From Prochlorococcus sp. AG-347-E03 (GTDB lineage: Bacteria > Cyanobacteriota > Cyanobacteriia > PCC-6307 > Cyanobiaceae): DNA of 64,000 nt. This document shows, one piece after another, positions 44,062-54,711 of the stretch. The notes beneath the pieces are model-generated. The model was not told where the DNA came from, made no database searches, and saw only the letters and a list, made by a program, of their open reading frames with translations. Position numbers and translations under genes: made by a program. The stretch lies in contig QCBG01000002.1 in assembly GCA_003279115.1 (NCBI GenBank), positions 62,001-126,000 on the forward strand, written 5' to 3'. Numbering within the stretch: position 1 is the first letter of the stretch; each line of letters starts with the position of its first letter.

Positions 44062-44856
44062 TTAAGAATTGTTTGGCCAATCTGATTGCATCAGATTCAT
44101 AATTAATTTGAACCAATGATTAATCAATAATTCCTTTAAATTTTTCCCTAAAGACTCATTTGCTCCTCTACTATCTCCTATAACACCTGATTTACTGAAG
44201 TCGTCAGTAAGCCAAGCAGTAGGCGCATTGCCCTCTAGACTCCAACCTTCAGGGATCTCTACTTTATTCCCCTCATTTGGGCGTTCATCACCTACTAATT
44301 CTGGTTTTAAAGCCAGCATCAAACTTGTTTCAGCTAAAGAAGCATGGAGCCCATCCTCGATCTCAGTTTTTGTTAATAATTCACTTAATCCATTAACACC
44401 ACTCCATAAGAAACAAGGAAAAACTGCCATCTCCGGTGAGAAACTTCTTAGCTCTCTAGCAGCTGTATTTAATAGTGAAATTTGACCTCCATGTCCATTA
44501 ATCAATATCAATCTTTTAAAACCCATTTCAGATAATTGACTTCCGACTTCCTTAATCATTGAGGTTATTAAATTTGAGGAAAGTGAAATTGTCCCAGCAA
44601 AACCCTTATGCTCTGGAGAAAAACCGATATATTGAGTTGGAAGTTTTTTTAATGGAATATCGGCAGAGAATAATTTAAAAACTTCGCCAATAATTTCATC
44701 AACGAAAATACCATCTGTCGCAAGAGGCAAATGCGGTCCATGTTGCTCAACAGCACCGAATGGCCAAATCACTGTAGATCTTTTGTGTTTTGCAACACTC
44801 TCAATTTCTTGCCAATTTAAATGTTCAAATTTATTAGGTATTGGTTTAAAGTTCAT
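44062..44856 (-). CDS. Creatininase family protein
   Basis: VIWPFGAVEQHGPHLPLATDGIFVDEI, LILINGHGGQISLLNTAARELR, DGLHASLAETSLML. Confidence 0.88.
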   Translation of the reverse strand: MNFKPIPNKFEHLNWQEIESVAKHKRSTVIWPFGAVEQHGPHLPLATDGIFVDEIIGEVFKLFSADIPLKKLPTQYIGFSPEHKGFAGTISLSSNLITSMIKEVGSQLSEMGFKRLILINGHGGQISLLNTAARELRSFSPEMAVFPCFLWSGVNGLSELLTKTEIEDGLHASLAETSLMLALKPELVGDERPNEGNKVEIPEGWSLEGNAPTAWLTDDFSKSGVIGDSRGANESLGKNLKELLINHWFKLIMNLMQSDWPNNS

Positions 44857-44922
44857 TAATTTTAATTTTGAGTACTAACATTTAGAGTATGTTAATAATT
44901 AATTATTCTTATTTTACCTACG

Positions 44923-46128
44923 ATGGGAGTCAATAATAAAAACGCCCAAGATAATATCCAACTAAAGGGCAATAAAAAACCTCTTCAGGTACTTCACATA
45001 AGCAAGAAAGATACTCAAAAAAAATCTCAAGGCATAGATAATAAGCAAACCAATTCGCAAGAAGAAATTAAAAAAGAAAATATCGCAAACAAACCTCAAA
45101 TCGTTAAAGATGATTCATTAAAAGAAATTGATGAAAGTAATGAAAACACTAAAGACTTTGATATTTCTCAACAAGATTCAACTCAACAAGACTTAAGCAG
45201 ACCCCTTAATTTTTCTGAGCAAAACACAGATTTTCAATTAGAAAGAACTGTTGATGATTTCGATTTTGATGAAAGTGCTTTTTTGGAGGCTTTAAATGCA
45301 AATGAGCCAATTGGGGCTACAGGAGAAACAATCTCAGGTAAGGTTATAGCAATCGAAAGTGATGGACTATATGTTGACATTGGTGGGAAAGCACCTGGTT
45401 ATATGCCTAAAAAAGAATGTGGTTTGGGTGTCATAACTAACTTTAAAGAAAAATTTTCTATAGGCCTTGAAATGGAAGTTTTGGTTATCAAAGAACAAAA
45501 TGCTGATGGGATGGTAACAGTGAGCGCTCGGGCATTAATTCTTAGACAAAGTTGGGAAAAAGTATCAAGTTCCGCAAAAAATGGAGAATTAATTAACGTT
45601 TTAATTAATGGATTTAACAGAGGTGGTCTTACGTGTGATGTAGATGGATTGAGAGGATTCATCCCAAGATCCCAACTTGAAGATGGTCAAGACTATCAAT
45701 CTTTTGTTGGCAAAACTCTAAAAGTAGCGTTTCTTGAGGTGAATCCAGAATCCAGAAAATTAGTTCTCTCTGAAAAGAAAGCATCAATAGTCTCTAAAAT
45801 TGCAAGTTTAGAATTAGGTCAATTAATTGAAGGAGAAGTTTTAGCAGTAAAACCATATGGCTTCTTTATAGATTTAGGTGGAGCTAGTGGACTTCTTCAT
45901 CAATCCTCACTAACAAATGGATCGATTCGTTCTTTAAGAGAAGTTTTTAGAGAAGGGGAAATGATAAAAGCTTTAATATCTGAAATTGACCTCGAAAAAG
46001 GGCGCATTGGTCTCAATACAGCACTCCTAGAAAACTCTGCAGGAGAATTAATTATTGATAAGCAAAAAGTTATGCAAGAAGCCGCAGAGAGAGCGCTAAA
46101 AACTAAAGCACTCTTCGATAAAAAATAA
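44923..46128 (+). CDS. S1 RNA-binding domain protein (ribosomal protein S1-like)
   Basis: Repeated S1 domains: GETISGKVIAIESDGLYVDIGGKAPGYMPKKE; GQLIEGEVLAVKPYGFFIDLGGASGLLHQSSL. Confidence 0.88.
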   Translation: MGVNNKNAQDNIQLKGNKKPLQVLHISKKDTQKKSQGIDNKQTNSQEEIKKENIANKPQIVKDDSLKEIDESNENTKDFDISQQDSTQQDLSRPLNFSEQNTDFQLERTVDDFDFDESAFLEALNANEPIGATGETISGKVIAIESDGLYVDIGGKAPGYMPKKECGLGVITNFKEKFSIGLEMEVLVIKEQNADGMVTVSARALILRQSWEKVSSSAKNGELINVLINGFNRGGLTCDVDGLRGFIPRSQLEDGQDYQSFVGKTLKVAFLEVNPESRKLVLSEKKASIVSKIASLELGQLIEGEVLAVKPYGFFIDLGGASGLLHQSSLTNGSIRSLREVFREGEMIKALISEIDLEKGRIGLNTALLENSAGELIIDKQKVMQEAAERALKTKALFDKK

Positions 46129-46136
46129 CAAGATAA

Positions 46137-47042
46137 ATGAGCATTAATAAAACAATGGATTCAAGCCTTAAATTAAAAATTTCAGATTGGGAATTAGACT
46201 TCTACTCGAGACCAATCATTGAATCAAATGGAAAAAAAAGGTGGGAGTTAATTATTTGCTCTACAAGAATTTATGAGACAGAAGATATTTTTCTTTGGAA
46301 TAAAAAATGCCCTGCCAATGAAGTAAATTCAGTATGGCTTACAAAGGCACTAAATGAAGCAATTATTGAAGCAAAAAAACAGGGGTGGGAGAAACCTTCA
46401 ATAGTTCGATTCTGGAGGTCATCAATGAAATCGATCATTAAAAAATCCTTGGAGGCCGTAAGTATTGAAGCTCTTGTAAGTAGGAGAACTTACGATTTAT
46501 TAGATAGAATCGAATTTCTTGAGAAAGAGATTTATCCAAAGGAAAAAGGTTATGTAAGAGGTGTATTAGCTCCTACTTTTACTTCTAAAATGGAAAACCC
46601 TCCTACACCTTTACCAGAAGAAGTAAGGGGTGAAGCTTTAACTATCTCTGAAATATCAATTGGAGAATTGAAATCAGCAAAAAATTGGCCTATTGAATTT
46701 GGAGAAATTTTCCCAATTCAACAAGATTTAGACGATAATTATTTAGTTCCAGGATTAAGACTTTTTAGCAAAGATAGATCTTTAGCACTTTCTGCATGGT
46801 TCAGTTGTTTAGAACCTATTAAATTAGTCATCAATAAAAACCAACTCATACTTGAAGCTTCAGAAGACGATAAGTGGCTGGTAACAGATTTGCCAGAAAA
46901 AGATGCAAACATTTTGAGTACTAAGTTTTTAGAAAACAAAAAAAATTCTTTTGATTATCAATTTATTTCCATACAGTCAACGCCATACGTCGAAAAATTT
47001 GCAGGATTCTGGATCTTGAGAGATATTGAATTAATTTCATAA
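46137..47042 (+). CDS. Tab2/Atab2-like RNA-binding protein
   Basis: WELDFYSRPIIESNGKKRWELIICS, RFWRSSMKSIIKKSLEAVSIEALVSRRTYDLLDRI. Confidence 0.8.
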   Translation: MSINKTMDSSLKLKISDWELDFYSRPIIESNGKKRWELIICSTRIYETEDIFLWNKKCPANEVNSVWLTKALNEAIIEAKKQGWEKPSIVRFWRSSMKSIIKKSLEAVSIEALVSRRTYDLLDRIEFLEKEIYPKEKGYVRGVLAPTFTSKMENPPTPLPEEVRGEALTISEISIGELKSAKNWPIEFGEIFPIQQDLDDNYLVPGLRLFSKDRSLALSAWFSCLEPIKLVINKNQLILEASEDDKWLVTDLPEKDANILSTKFLENKKNSFDYQFISIQSTPYVEKFAGFWILRDIELIS

Positions 47043-47064
47043 ATTCAGCTTAGGAGCAGGAACT

Positions 47065-47847
47065 ATTCCATACAAAGAAATTTATTTTTCAAAAGCTGAA
47101 ATTTTTATTCAAAACAAAAAATTTGAGTATTATTCATCACCTATCCTTAGTCAAAATAATTTCAAACATGCATATTTTACGAAGTCAAGCTCTAAGAAAT
47201 ATCTTCAACTATTAGGGAATCACTTTAATGAGAATTACATAAATTGTGTTTCCAATCAAATTCACAGTAATGTAATAGTTTTTGGATCACATTCGGGAGA
47301 AGGCCTTGAGACTGATGCAGATGGTCTTGTTGGTAATAAATGGAATCAAAACTTATGGGTTTATACAGCTGATTGTATGCCAATATTTTTTGCAGATAAA
47401 AGGACAAGAAATGTAGCAACCTTGCATTGTGGAAGAAAAGGTTTAGAAAAAAAAATAATAAAAAATCTGGTTAAAATTTTCGATAATTTAGGGACATCTA
47501 GAGATAACTTACTTGTAGCAATAGGACCAGCGATTTCGAAGGAACATTATCTAGTTGATAAAATGACACTCAAAGAATTTTATGAAAAGACCGAAAACAA
47601 AAAAATAACCGTAAATTTGGCTAAAGCTGAAAAAGATCTTTGTTTTAGTGATTCAAATCACTTCAAAGAGAAAAACTTAAATCAACTTGATCTTAAAAGA
47701 TCTGCTTATAGACAACTTTTGAATGAGAACATTCCCTATACAAATATAGACATCTCAAATTTATGTACATACAAATTAAAAAATGAATTTAATTCCTGGA
47801 GAAGGAGCAAAACATTCTCGAGACAATGGAATTTTATCTGCTCATAG
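47065..47847 (+). CDS. pgeF: Peptidoglycan editing factor PgeF/DUF152 (laccase-domain) protein, putative AUU start
   Basis: Conserved frame open from 47035: NQIHSNVIV, ETDADGLVGN, VYTADCMPIFFAD, TLHCGRKGLEKKI. No ATG/GTG/TTG before 47377; AGGAG at 47052-47056 is 8 nt before ATT 47065. Confidence 0.75.
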   Translation: MPYKEIYFSKAEIFIQNKKFEYYSSPILSQNNFKHAYFTKSSSKKYLQLLGNHFNENYINCVSNQIHSNVIVFGSHSGEGLETDADGLVGNKWNQNLWVYTADCMPIFFADKRTRNVATLHCGRKGLEKKIIKNLVKIFDNLGTSRDNLLVAIGPAISKEHYLVDKMTLKEFYEKTENKKITVNLAKAEKDLCFSDSNHFKEKNLNQLDLKRSAYRQLLNENIPYTNIDISNLCTYKLKNEFNSWRRSKTFSRQWNFICS

Positions 47848-48204
47848 AGATTGTTCACTTTGACAAATTTCACTAGTTAAGTCTTTAGCGACTAATAATT
47901 CGGTCATCTCCTTAGTACCTTTAATATTAAAAACTTTGGCTAACAAAACATTCTCTTTGAAACCAAAAGGTTTTATTTTCACTTTGCTTCCCCTTGGGAA
48001 TTCACTCTTAAGTAAATTAGTTGCTTCAAGCTCATCATTTTCATTTACATCCACACAAAATAAACCAATCGTTAAATTCCTATTTTGATCCCCCACCAAA
48101 ATAGCATTTGAACTTTTAATTTGAAGAATTTCGGCCGAGTTAACTATTACAGGATTAAGAAAAATCAAGCAAATTATAATTAAAATTTTTGATAATTTTT
48201 TCAA
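47842..48204 (-). CDS. Secreted hypothetical protein, possible degenerate thermonuclease-like (SNase) fold
   Basis: Signal peptide (IIICLIFLNPVIVNSAE); AILVGD...LTIGLFCVD...ATNLLKSEFPRGSKVKIKP...NVLLAKVFNIKG...LLVAKDL follows SNase layout without its catalytic residues. Confidence 0.5.
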   Translation of the reverse strand: MKKLSKILIIICLIFLNPVIVNSAEILQIKSSNAILVGDQNRNLTIGLFCVDVNENDELEATNLLKSEFPRGSKVKIKPFGFKENVLLAKVFNIKGTKEMTELLVAKDLTSEICQSEQSL

Positions 48205-48271
48205 GTCAAAAATATCTAAGTTTTAGAATTATCTTAAAGTAAATTTTTTAAAATGACGAATTTCAAAAAAA

Positions 48272-50035
48272 TTAGTCTTCACAATTAACATATCCAACCA
48301 TTTGAGCATTACTTTTACCAGGAGGGACCATTGGATAACAATTTTCACCTCTTCTGACAAGGATATTAATCAAGGCAGGGCCGTCATGATCAATCGCATT
48401 TTTTAATTCATTTTGTAATTGTTTTCTATCAGAAATTAAGTATCCTTTAACTCCAAAAGACTCAGCAAGTTTTACAAAATCAGGTTCACCACAACTCATA
48501 TCAGATGAGGAATATCTTTCATCGTAAAAACTTTCCTGCCATTGTCTTACCATCCCTTGCCAGCGATTATTGATAATAATCAATTTCACTTTTAGACCAT
48601 ATTGAGATAAAGTTCCTAATTCTTGAATATTCATTAAGACACTTGCATCTCCTGCAATACAAATTACATCTGAATTAGGTAAGGCTGCTTTTACTCCAAT
48701 TGCCGCTGGCAATCCAAAACCCATAGTGCCTAAGCCTGCACTACTAATCCATTTTCTTGGAGAATTCCTAAGGTATTGAGCAGCCCACATTTGATGTTGT
48801 CCTACATCTGTAGTTACATAAGCTTCTGGTGAAAATTCTCTCACTTTTAAAAGAACTTCCTGTGGATAAATTTCTCCTTCTCTAGGGGGGTCATATAAAG
48901 GATGTTTATTTTTCCAAAAATCAATTTTTTCTAACCAGTTTTTTGTCTGACAAGTAAGTTTGTTTTTTAAAGATTGTTCATTAATTTTGAGAACAGCTTT
49001 TGAAACATCAGAAACAATTGCAACATCTACACGTCTATTTTTATTAACTTCTGCTGGATCGATATCTATATGAATTACTTTTGCATTAGGTGCAAAAGTA
49101 TCTAATTTTCCTGTCACCCTATCATCGAATCTAGCTCCAATAGCAATTAAAAGATCGCATTCTGTAACAGCGAAATTAGCGTAAGCAGTTCCATGCATTC
49201 CCAACATCCCTACTGATAACTTATCTTTTTCATCAAAAGCGCCCTTCCCCATTAAGGTTGTAGTAACTGGTATTTGATAATTCTTTGCCAAAGTTCTTAT
49301 TTCATCATGAGCCCCAGAAGATATTGCCCCACCTCCTACGTATAGAAGAGGTCTTTCAGAATTTTCTATTAATTTAATTGCTTTATTGATATCACAATCA
49401 TTAATATCTCCATTTCTTTTAAATCCTTTAGGAATAATCTCACCCGGCAAAACTCTTTGGTAATTAAAGAACTCTTGACCTACATCTTTGGGTATGTCGA
49501 TTAAAACAGGGCCAGGTCTTCCAGATGAGGCTATAAAAAAAGCTTCAGAAACTACTTTCGCGATATCTGAAGGATCTCTTATTACCCAAGAATGTTTCAC
49601 TATTGGAAGAGTTATACCAAAAATATCAGTTTCTTGAAAAGCGTCTGTCCCAATAGCAGCTCTTGGGACTTGACCTGTAACCACAACAAGTGGGACTGAA
49701 TCCATTTGCGCAGTGGCAATTCCAGTTACCAAATTTGTTGCACCTGGGCCTGAGGTCCCAAAACATACTCCTACTTCACCAGTAGATCTTGCATATCCAT
49801 CAGCAGCATGTGAACCACCTTGTTCATGCCTTACCATATAATGCTTCAACCAACCATCTTGTTCTGCCTTATGAACAGCGTCATATATTGGTAGTATGGC
49901 TCCTCCAGGATATCCAAATATAACTTTTACTCCATGAATTTTTAAAGAATCCATTAGTGCATCTGCACCAGTTATCCAAACTGGTTTTTTTTGTTTTGAA
50001 CTACCCTTTGAAAAGGATCTCGAAGTAAGGGTCAC
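48272..50035 (-). CDS. ilvB: Acetolactate synthase large subunit
   Basis: [79 protein letters not shown]. Confidence 0.95.
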   Translation of the reverse strand: MTLTSRSFSKGSSKQKKPVWITGADALMDSLKIHGVKVIFGYPGGAILPIYDAVHKAEQDGWLKHYMVRHEQGGSHAADGYARSTGEVGVCFGTSGPGATNLVTGIATAQMDSVPLVVVTGQVPRAAIGTDAFQETDIFGITLPIVKHSWVIRDPSDIAKVVSEAFFIASSGRPGPVLIDIPKDVGQEFFNYQRVLPGEIIPKGFKRNGDINDCDINKAIKLIENSERPLLYVGGGAISSGAHDEIRTLAKNYQIPVTTTLMGKGAFDEKDKLSVGMLGMHGTAYANFAVTECDLLIAIGARFDDRVTGKLDTFAPNAKVIHIDIDPAEVNKNRRVDVAIVSDVSKAVLKINEQSLKNKLTCQTKNWLEKIDFWKNKHPLYDPPREGEIYPQEVLLKVREFSPEAYVTTDVGQHQMWAAQYLRNSPRKWISSAGLGTMGFGLPAAIGVKAALPNSDVICIAGDASVLMNIQELGTLSQYGLKVKLIIINNRWQGMVRQWQESFYDERYSSSDMSCGEPDFVKLAESFGVKGYLISDRKQLQNELKNAIDHDGPALINILVRRGENCYPMVPPGKSNAQMVGYVNCED

Positions 50036-50170
50036 TAAAGAAATTCAATATTTACTATAAATATTAAACTTAATTAAATACTTTTGCCTCATTTAGAAAT
50101 GTAATGTCAGAAATATATTCAAAAAAACTTTCAATAAATTTTAAATTTACTAATAAATATCAATTGTTCT

Positions 50171-51346
50171 TTATAAAATGCCTAGTTTATGTAAAGGTCC
50201 AGAGCCTGAAATAAGTTCAATGAAAAGCACAAGAAAAATAATCATAGCAACCCTTCCGTTCCAAACCTCTGAACTATTATTCCAGCCCCATTGCCACTTT
50301 TCTTGGGGATAAAGTTTAACTTTTTCAGGCAACTGAGAAGCCTCCTCCAAATTAACTAGAGGTCCTTCTAAGCAGGAAATGACTAGATCACTAAGACCTT
50401 CAATAAACGTAGGATGAGTATTTAAAGCCTTAACTCTCCGAAAGTTTTTAATACCAGCTTTTTCAGCAATTTCTTTATATTCAATATCAATTTCTTGCAA
50501 GGTTTCGATATGTTCTCCAACGAAACTTATAGGAACAACAATTAAGTCATTGACATTTGATCTTCCAAGATCAGCTAACACTTCTTCTGTATAAGGCTTC
50601 AACCATTCAACAGGGCCAACTCTACTTTGATAAGAAAGTGTATGAGGGTTACTATGCCCTAAACATTTTTCCAGCTCATTTATAATTAACAAAGAACAAT
50701 CTTCAATTTGTTGTTTGTAAGGGTCTCCAGCTTCTTCTACGTAACTCTTAGGAACTCCATGAGCAGTGAAAAATATATGGGCTTTAGAAGGTGATTCACA
50801 AAGTGAAATTTGTTCAGAAATTAATTCAACCATAGACTTTAAATATCCTGATTGACTGAACCAACTCCTTACACATCTCATTGGAACCTTCTTGAATTCA
50901 TCATCAGAATCTCGCAATTTTTTTAATTCCCTAAAGCTCGAACCACTAGTACTTATCGAAAAATGTGGATATAAGGGTATTACAACAACTTGATCAATGC
51001 CATCTGCTTTCATATCAGCAATTGCTGATTCGGTAAAAGGATGCCAATACCTCATAGCGATATAAGTAGTAGCATTAAATCCCTTGTCCCTTAATTTAGA
51101 TTGCAATTCTCTTGCTTGTTGTTCAGTTATCCTTCTGATAGGTGAACCTCCGCCTATAGAAAGGTAGGCCTGTTGTGAAGTAGTACTCCTAAGTGTGCTA
51201 ATTAACCAAGCTAGGGGCTTTTGAAAAACAGGGAAAGGTGTCCTGATAATTTCTGGATCAGAAAAAAGATTGTATAAGAATGGGCCTACATCAGTAATGC
51301 GTTCAGGCCCTCCTAAATTCATTAGTAAGACGCCTATTTTATTCAT
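50171..51346 (-). CDS. hemH: Ferrochelatase with C-terminal chlorophyll a/b-binding-like (CAB) helix
   Basis: [45 protein letters not shown]; tail [34 protein letters not shown]. Confidence 0.95.
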   Translation of the reverse strand: MNKIGVLLMNLGGPERITDVGPFLYNLFSDPEIIRTPFPVFQKPLAWLISTLRSTTSQQAYLSIGGGSPIRRITEQQARELQSKLRDKGFNATTYIAMRYWHPFTESAIADMKADGIDQVVVIPLYPHFSISTSGSSFRELKKLRDSDDEFKKVPMRCVRSWFSQSGYLKSMVELISEQISLCESPSKAHIFFTAHGVPKSYVEEAGDPYKQQIEDCSLLIINELEKCLGHSNPHTLSYQSRVGPVEWLKPYTEEVLADLGRSNVNDLIVVPISFVGEHIETLQEIDIEYKEIAEKAGIKNFRRVKALNTHPTFIEGLSDLVISCLEGPLVNLEEASQLPEKVKLYPQEKWQWGWNNSSEVWNGRVAMIIFLVLFIELISGSGPLHKLGIL

Positions 51347-51411
51347 TTAAAATTTATGGAGATTGAAAATCAACATTAAAAACGTCATTATATGGTCAAT
51401 TATATAAATAA

Positions 51412-52581
51412 ATGAACGTAACTCAGGAAATTAATAATGTTAATGATAAATTTGCTACACAAGGCAGCAAGCTTAAAATTGAGAAAAGAGGAGAGAAATT
51501 AAATATTCGTGGTTCACTACCCTCCAAAGAAGATAAAAATAACTTTAAAATTCAAAGAATTTCTCTTGGTTTAAAGGCTGATATTTCTGGATTAGAGGAG
51601 GCAAAAAAAAAATTACAATTAATCAATTTGCAATTGGAATTGAATCAATTTGATTGGATTAATTGGATAGGCAGACCTTATAAAAAGGAAATAAAAGATG
51701 GTTTTGAATTCCCAAAAAGATTAAATCAATTCGAGGAATTTTTTTTTAAAGAAAATAAAAGTGATTTTCGAACCAGCACTAGAAAAACTACTTGGAGAAG
51801 TTCTTACAAACCATATATGAAAAGAATCCTAAATATTTACAAAGACTATGAGAATGAAGATTTAGAAAAAATATTTAAAAAAACACTTGAAAGTTACAAA
51901 GAAGGTACCAGAAGTAGGAAACAATGCGCTACTTCTTTAAGTGTTTTGGCTAAGTTTTTGGACATTAATCTACCAGAAGATTGGAAATTAAATGCTAGGG
52001 GATATGGTCTGAACAAAGCAGGATTTAGGGATCTTCCTAAGGACGAATTAATAGAGAAACTGTGGGAGACTATACCAAACAAGTCTTGGAAATTTGTTTT
52101 TGGTCTGATGGCTACATATGGATTAAGGAATCATGAAGTATTTTTTTGTGATTTGAGTTCTCTTACTAATTTTGGGGACAAAATTATTAGAGTTTTACCT
52201 ACGACTAAAACTGGGGAACATCAAGTTTGGCCATTTCATCCTGAATGGGTGGAAAAGTTCGAATTATCAAAACTTGGTGAGAATCCAGAACTTCTACCGA
52301 ATATTAATAGAGACCTTAAAATTACTACCCTTCAGAATATTGGAAAAAAAATAACAGATCAGTTTAAGCGTTACTCTTTACAAATAAAACCTTATGATCT
52401 AAGACATGCTTGGGCAGTTAGAACAATTTTTTATGATTTACCTGATACTGTCGCTGCCAGAATGATGGGACATTCGGTTAGTTTACATACTCAAACTTAT
52501 CACCACTGGATTACTAAAAGAGATCAACAACAGGCAGTGAATAATGCACTTTTAAAATTTAAAAGAGTTAAAAATATTTAA
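51412..52581 (+). CDS. Tyrosine recombinase/integrase-like protein
   Basis: ATYGLRNHEVFFCDLSSL (Arg I), PYDLRHAWAVR (box II, Tyr at usual first His), MMGHSVSLHTQTYHHW (His, catalytic Tyr). Confidence 0.82.
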   Translation: MNVTQEINNVNDKFATQGSKLKIEKRGEKLNIRGSLPSKEDKNNFKIQRISLGLKADISGLEEAKKKLQLINLQLELNQFDWINWIGRPYKKEIKDGFEFPKRLNQFEEFFFKENKSDFRTSTRKTTWRSSYKPYMKRILNIYKDYENEDLEKIFKKTLESYKEGTRSRKQCATSLSVLAKFLDINLPEDWKLNARGYGLNKAGFRDLPKDELIEKLWETIPNKSWKFVFGLMATYGLRNHEVFFCDLSSLTNFGDKIIRVLPTTKTGEHQVWPFHPEWVEKFELSKLGENPELLPNINRDLKITTLQNIGKKITDQFKRYSLQIKPYDLRHAWAVRTIFYDLPDTVAARMMGHSVSLHTQTYHHWITKRDQQQAVNNALLKFKRVKNI

Positions 52582-52615
52582 AGATTTATAATAATAAAAT
52601 AAAAATAAGGGTCAT

Positions 52616-53308
52616 ATGCAAGAAAAGCCTTCATCTTCAGAGAAAATATTTAACCTAGATAATCAAGCAAATAAACTTGGAATGGGAGGTAAGTTATCAC
52701 CGGAAAGCGATGAGAGCTCATATAAAAAGAGAATGCAGCAAAGAAAAGATATTCAAGCCGAAAGACTACAAATCAGAAAAACAAAAAAAGGATTATTGAT
52801 TGTTTTTACAGGAAATGGCAAGGGCAAAACAACTGCATCCTTAGGTATGGCTTTAAGGACGATAGGGCATGGCTATAAAGTAGCAATAATTCAATTTATT
52901 AAAGGAGGCTGGACCACTGGAGAAGAAAAAGCAATTAAAAACTTGTCTTCAAAAATATCTTGGCATTCATTAGGAGAGGGATTTACTTGGGAAACACAAG
53001 ATAGAATAAGAGATGAAAAATTAGTTCAAGAGGCTTGGCAACTTGCTAAAAAATACATACAAAACGAATCTTATAAACTTATTATTCTTGATGAAATTAA
53101 TATTGCGACAAAACTTGGTTATCTTGCACCTGAGGAAATAATCACTTTTTTAAAAAGCTTAAATAATAGAAAAAATCATATTGTTTTAACTGGAAGGGGA
53201 GCATCTGATTCAATTATCAATTACGCAGATCTAGTTACAGAAATGAAACTAATGAGACATCCATTTAAAGAACAAGGAATAAAAGCACAAAAGTGTGTTG
53301 AATTTTAG
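52616..53308 (+). CDS. cobO: Cob(I)yrinic acid a,c-diamide adenosyltransferase
   Basis: LLIVFTGNGKGKTTASLGMALRTIGHGYKVAIIQFIKGGWTTGEE, LIILDEINIATKLGYL. Confidence 0.94.
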   Translation: MQEKPSSSEKIFNLDNQANKLGMGGKLSPESDESSYKKRMQQRKDIQAERLQIRKTKKGLLIVFTGNGKGKTTASLGMALRTIGHGYKVAIIQFIKGGWTTGEEKAIKNLSSKISWHSLGEGFTWETQDRIRDEKLVQEAWQLAKKYIQNESYKLIILDEINIATKLGYLAPEEIITFLKSLNNRKNHIVLTGRGASDSIINYADLVTEMKLMRHPFKEQGIKAQKCVEF

Positions 53309-53436
53309 TTAAGGTAAGATATTATTTAAAATTTTCTTTAGGCAGGTTTAGAAATGTTTAAAGACGCAAGCAATATCTGAACAAAAAATAAATTTGGTGC
53401 TTTTACTTGCTAAGGTCTTAAAAGTACAATTATTGA

Positions 53437-54141
53437 ATGACTTACAAAAGAGTTCTCTTAAAACTTAGTGGTGAAGCACTAATGGGTGAAAAACCTTATG
53501 GTATTGATCCTGCTATAGTTCAGTCAATCGCAGAGGATGTTTCAAAAGTAGTCGAAAATAATGTAGAACTTGCAATAGTTGTTGGGGGCGGAAATATTTT
53601 TAGAGGGCTTAAAGGGTCTGCAGATGGCATGGATAGAGCGACAGCTGATTATGTTGGGATGCTTGCAACAGTAATGAATGCTATTTCACTTCAAGATGGT
53701 TTAGAAAGAGTAGGAGTTGCAACAAGAGTTCAAACCGCAATAGAAATGCAGGAAATTGCCGAACCCTACATAAGAAGAAGAGCCATGAGGCACCTAGAAA
53801 AAGGTAGAGTTGTAGTTTTCGGAGGTGGATGCGGAAATCCATTTTTTACAACTGACACTACGGCAGCTTTGAGAGCAGCAGAGATAAACGCAGAAGTTGT
53901 TATGAAGGCTACTAAAGTTGATGGAGTATACGATCGTGATCCTAATCAATTTAAAAATGCAAAAAAATATTCCTCTCTCAGTTATCAACAAGTTCTTAGT
54001 GATGAAATTGCAGTAATGGACAGTACTGCGATTGCACTTTGCAAAGATAATAATATCCCAATTATGGTTTTTGATATATTCAAAAAGGGGAACATTTCTA
54101 GAGCTGTTGCTGGTGAGCCAATAGGCTCTTTAATTAGTTAA
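53437..54141 (+). CDS. pyrH: UMP kinase
   Basis: [62 protein letters not shown]. Confidence 0.97.
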   Translation: MTYKRVLLKLSGEALMGEKPYGIDPAIVQSIAEDVSKVVENNVELAIVVGGGNIFRGLKGSADGMDRATADYVGMLATVMNAISLQDGLERVGVATRVQTAIEMQEIAEPYIRRRAMRHLEKGRVVVFGGGCGNPFFTTDTTAALRAAEINAEVVMKATKVDGVYDRDPNQFKNAKKYSSLSYQQVLSDEIAVMDSTAIALCKDNNIPIMVFDIFKKGNISRAVAGEPIGSLIS

Positions 54142-54162
54142 AGATCATTTAATTTTTTTATT

Positions 54163-54711
54163 ATGAAAGAAAAAGAAATTCAAGAAAATATGAATAAAAG
54201 TATTGAGGCCACTCAAAGAAATTTTAATACTATTAGAACTGGCAGAGCTAATGCTTCACTTTTAGACAGAATAAGTGTTGAGTACTACGGTGCAGAGACT
54301 CCAATCAAATCACTTGCCTCAATAAGCACTGTTGATTCACAAACGATTTCCATACAACCTTTCGATATTTCATGTTTACAAGCGATAGAGAAATCTATTT
54401 CGATGAGCGATTTAGGTATTACTCCAAATAATGATGGTAAAGTCATAAGAATAAATGTTCCTCCTCTCACAGAGGAAAGAAGAAAGGAATTTTGTAAATT
54501 AGCATCCAAATATGCAGAAGAAGGAAAAGTAGCTTTGAGGAATATCAGAAGAGATGCTGTTGATAAAGAAAAAAAAGACGAAAAAGATGGTCTTATTTCT
54601 ATCGACGAATCGCGAGATAATCAAGCTGAAATTCAAAAAATTACTGATAAGTTTATTGCTTTAATAGAAACTAAATTGTCTGAGAAAGAAAAGGAAATTC
54701 TAAAAGTTTGA
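54163..54711 (+). CDS. frr: Ribosome recycling factor
   Basis: [56 protein letters not shown]. Confidence 0.97.
   Translation: MKEKEIQENMNKSIEATQRNFNTIRTGRANASLLDRISVEYYGAETPIKSLASISTVDSQTISIQPFDISCLQAIEKSISMSDLGITPNNDGKVIRINVPPLTEERRKEFCKLASKYAEEGKVALRNIRRDAVDKEKKDEKDGLISIDESRDNQAEIQKITDKFIALIETKLSEKEKEILKV

Noticed and set aside
47225-47419. 64-aa minus-strand ORF opposite the 5' part of pgeF
   Set aside because: The plus frame encodes conserved PgeF motifs; the minus ORF is a shadow.
51412-53308. Genomic island or tycheposon around the recombinase
   Set aside because: Neighbours are core genes; no tRNA, direct repeats or cargo detected.
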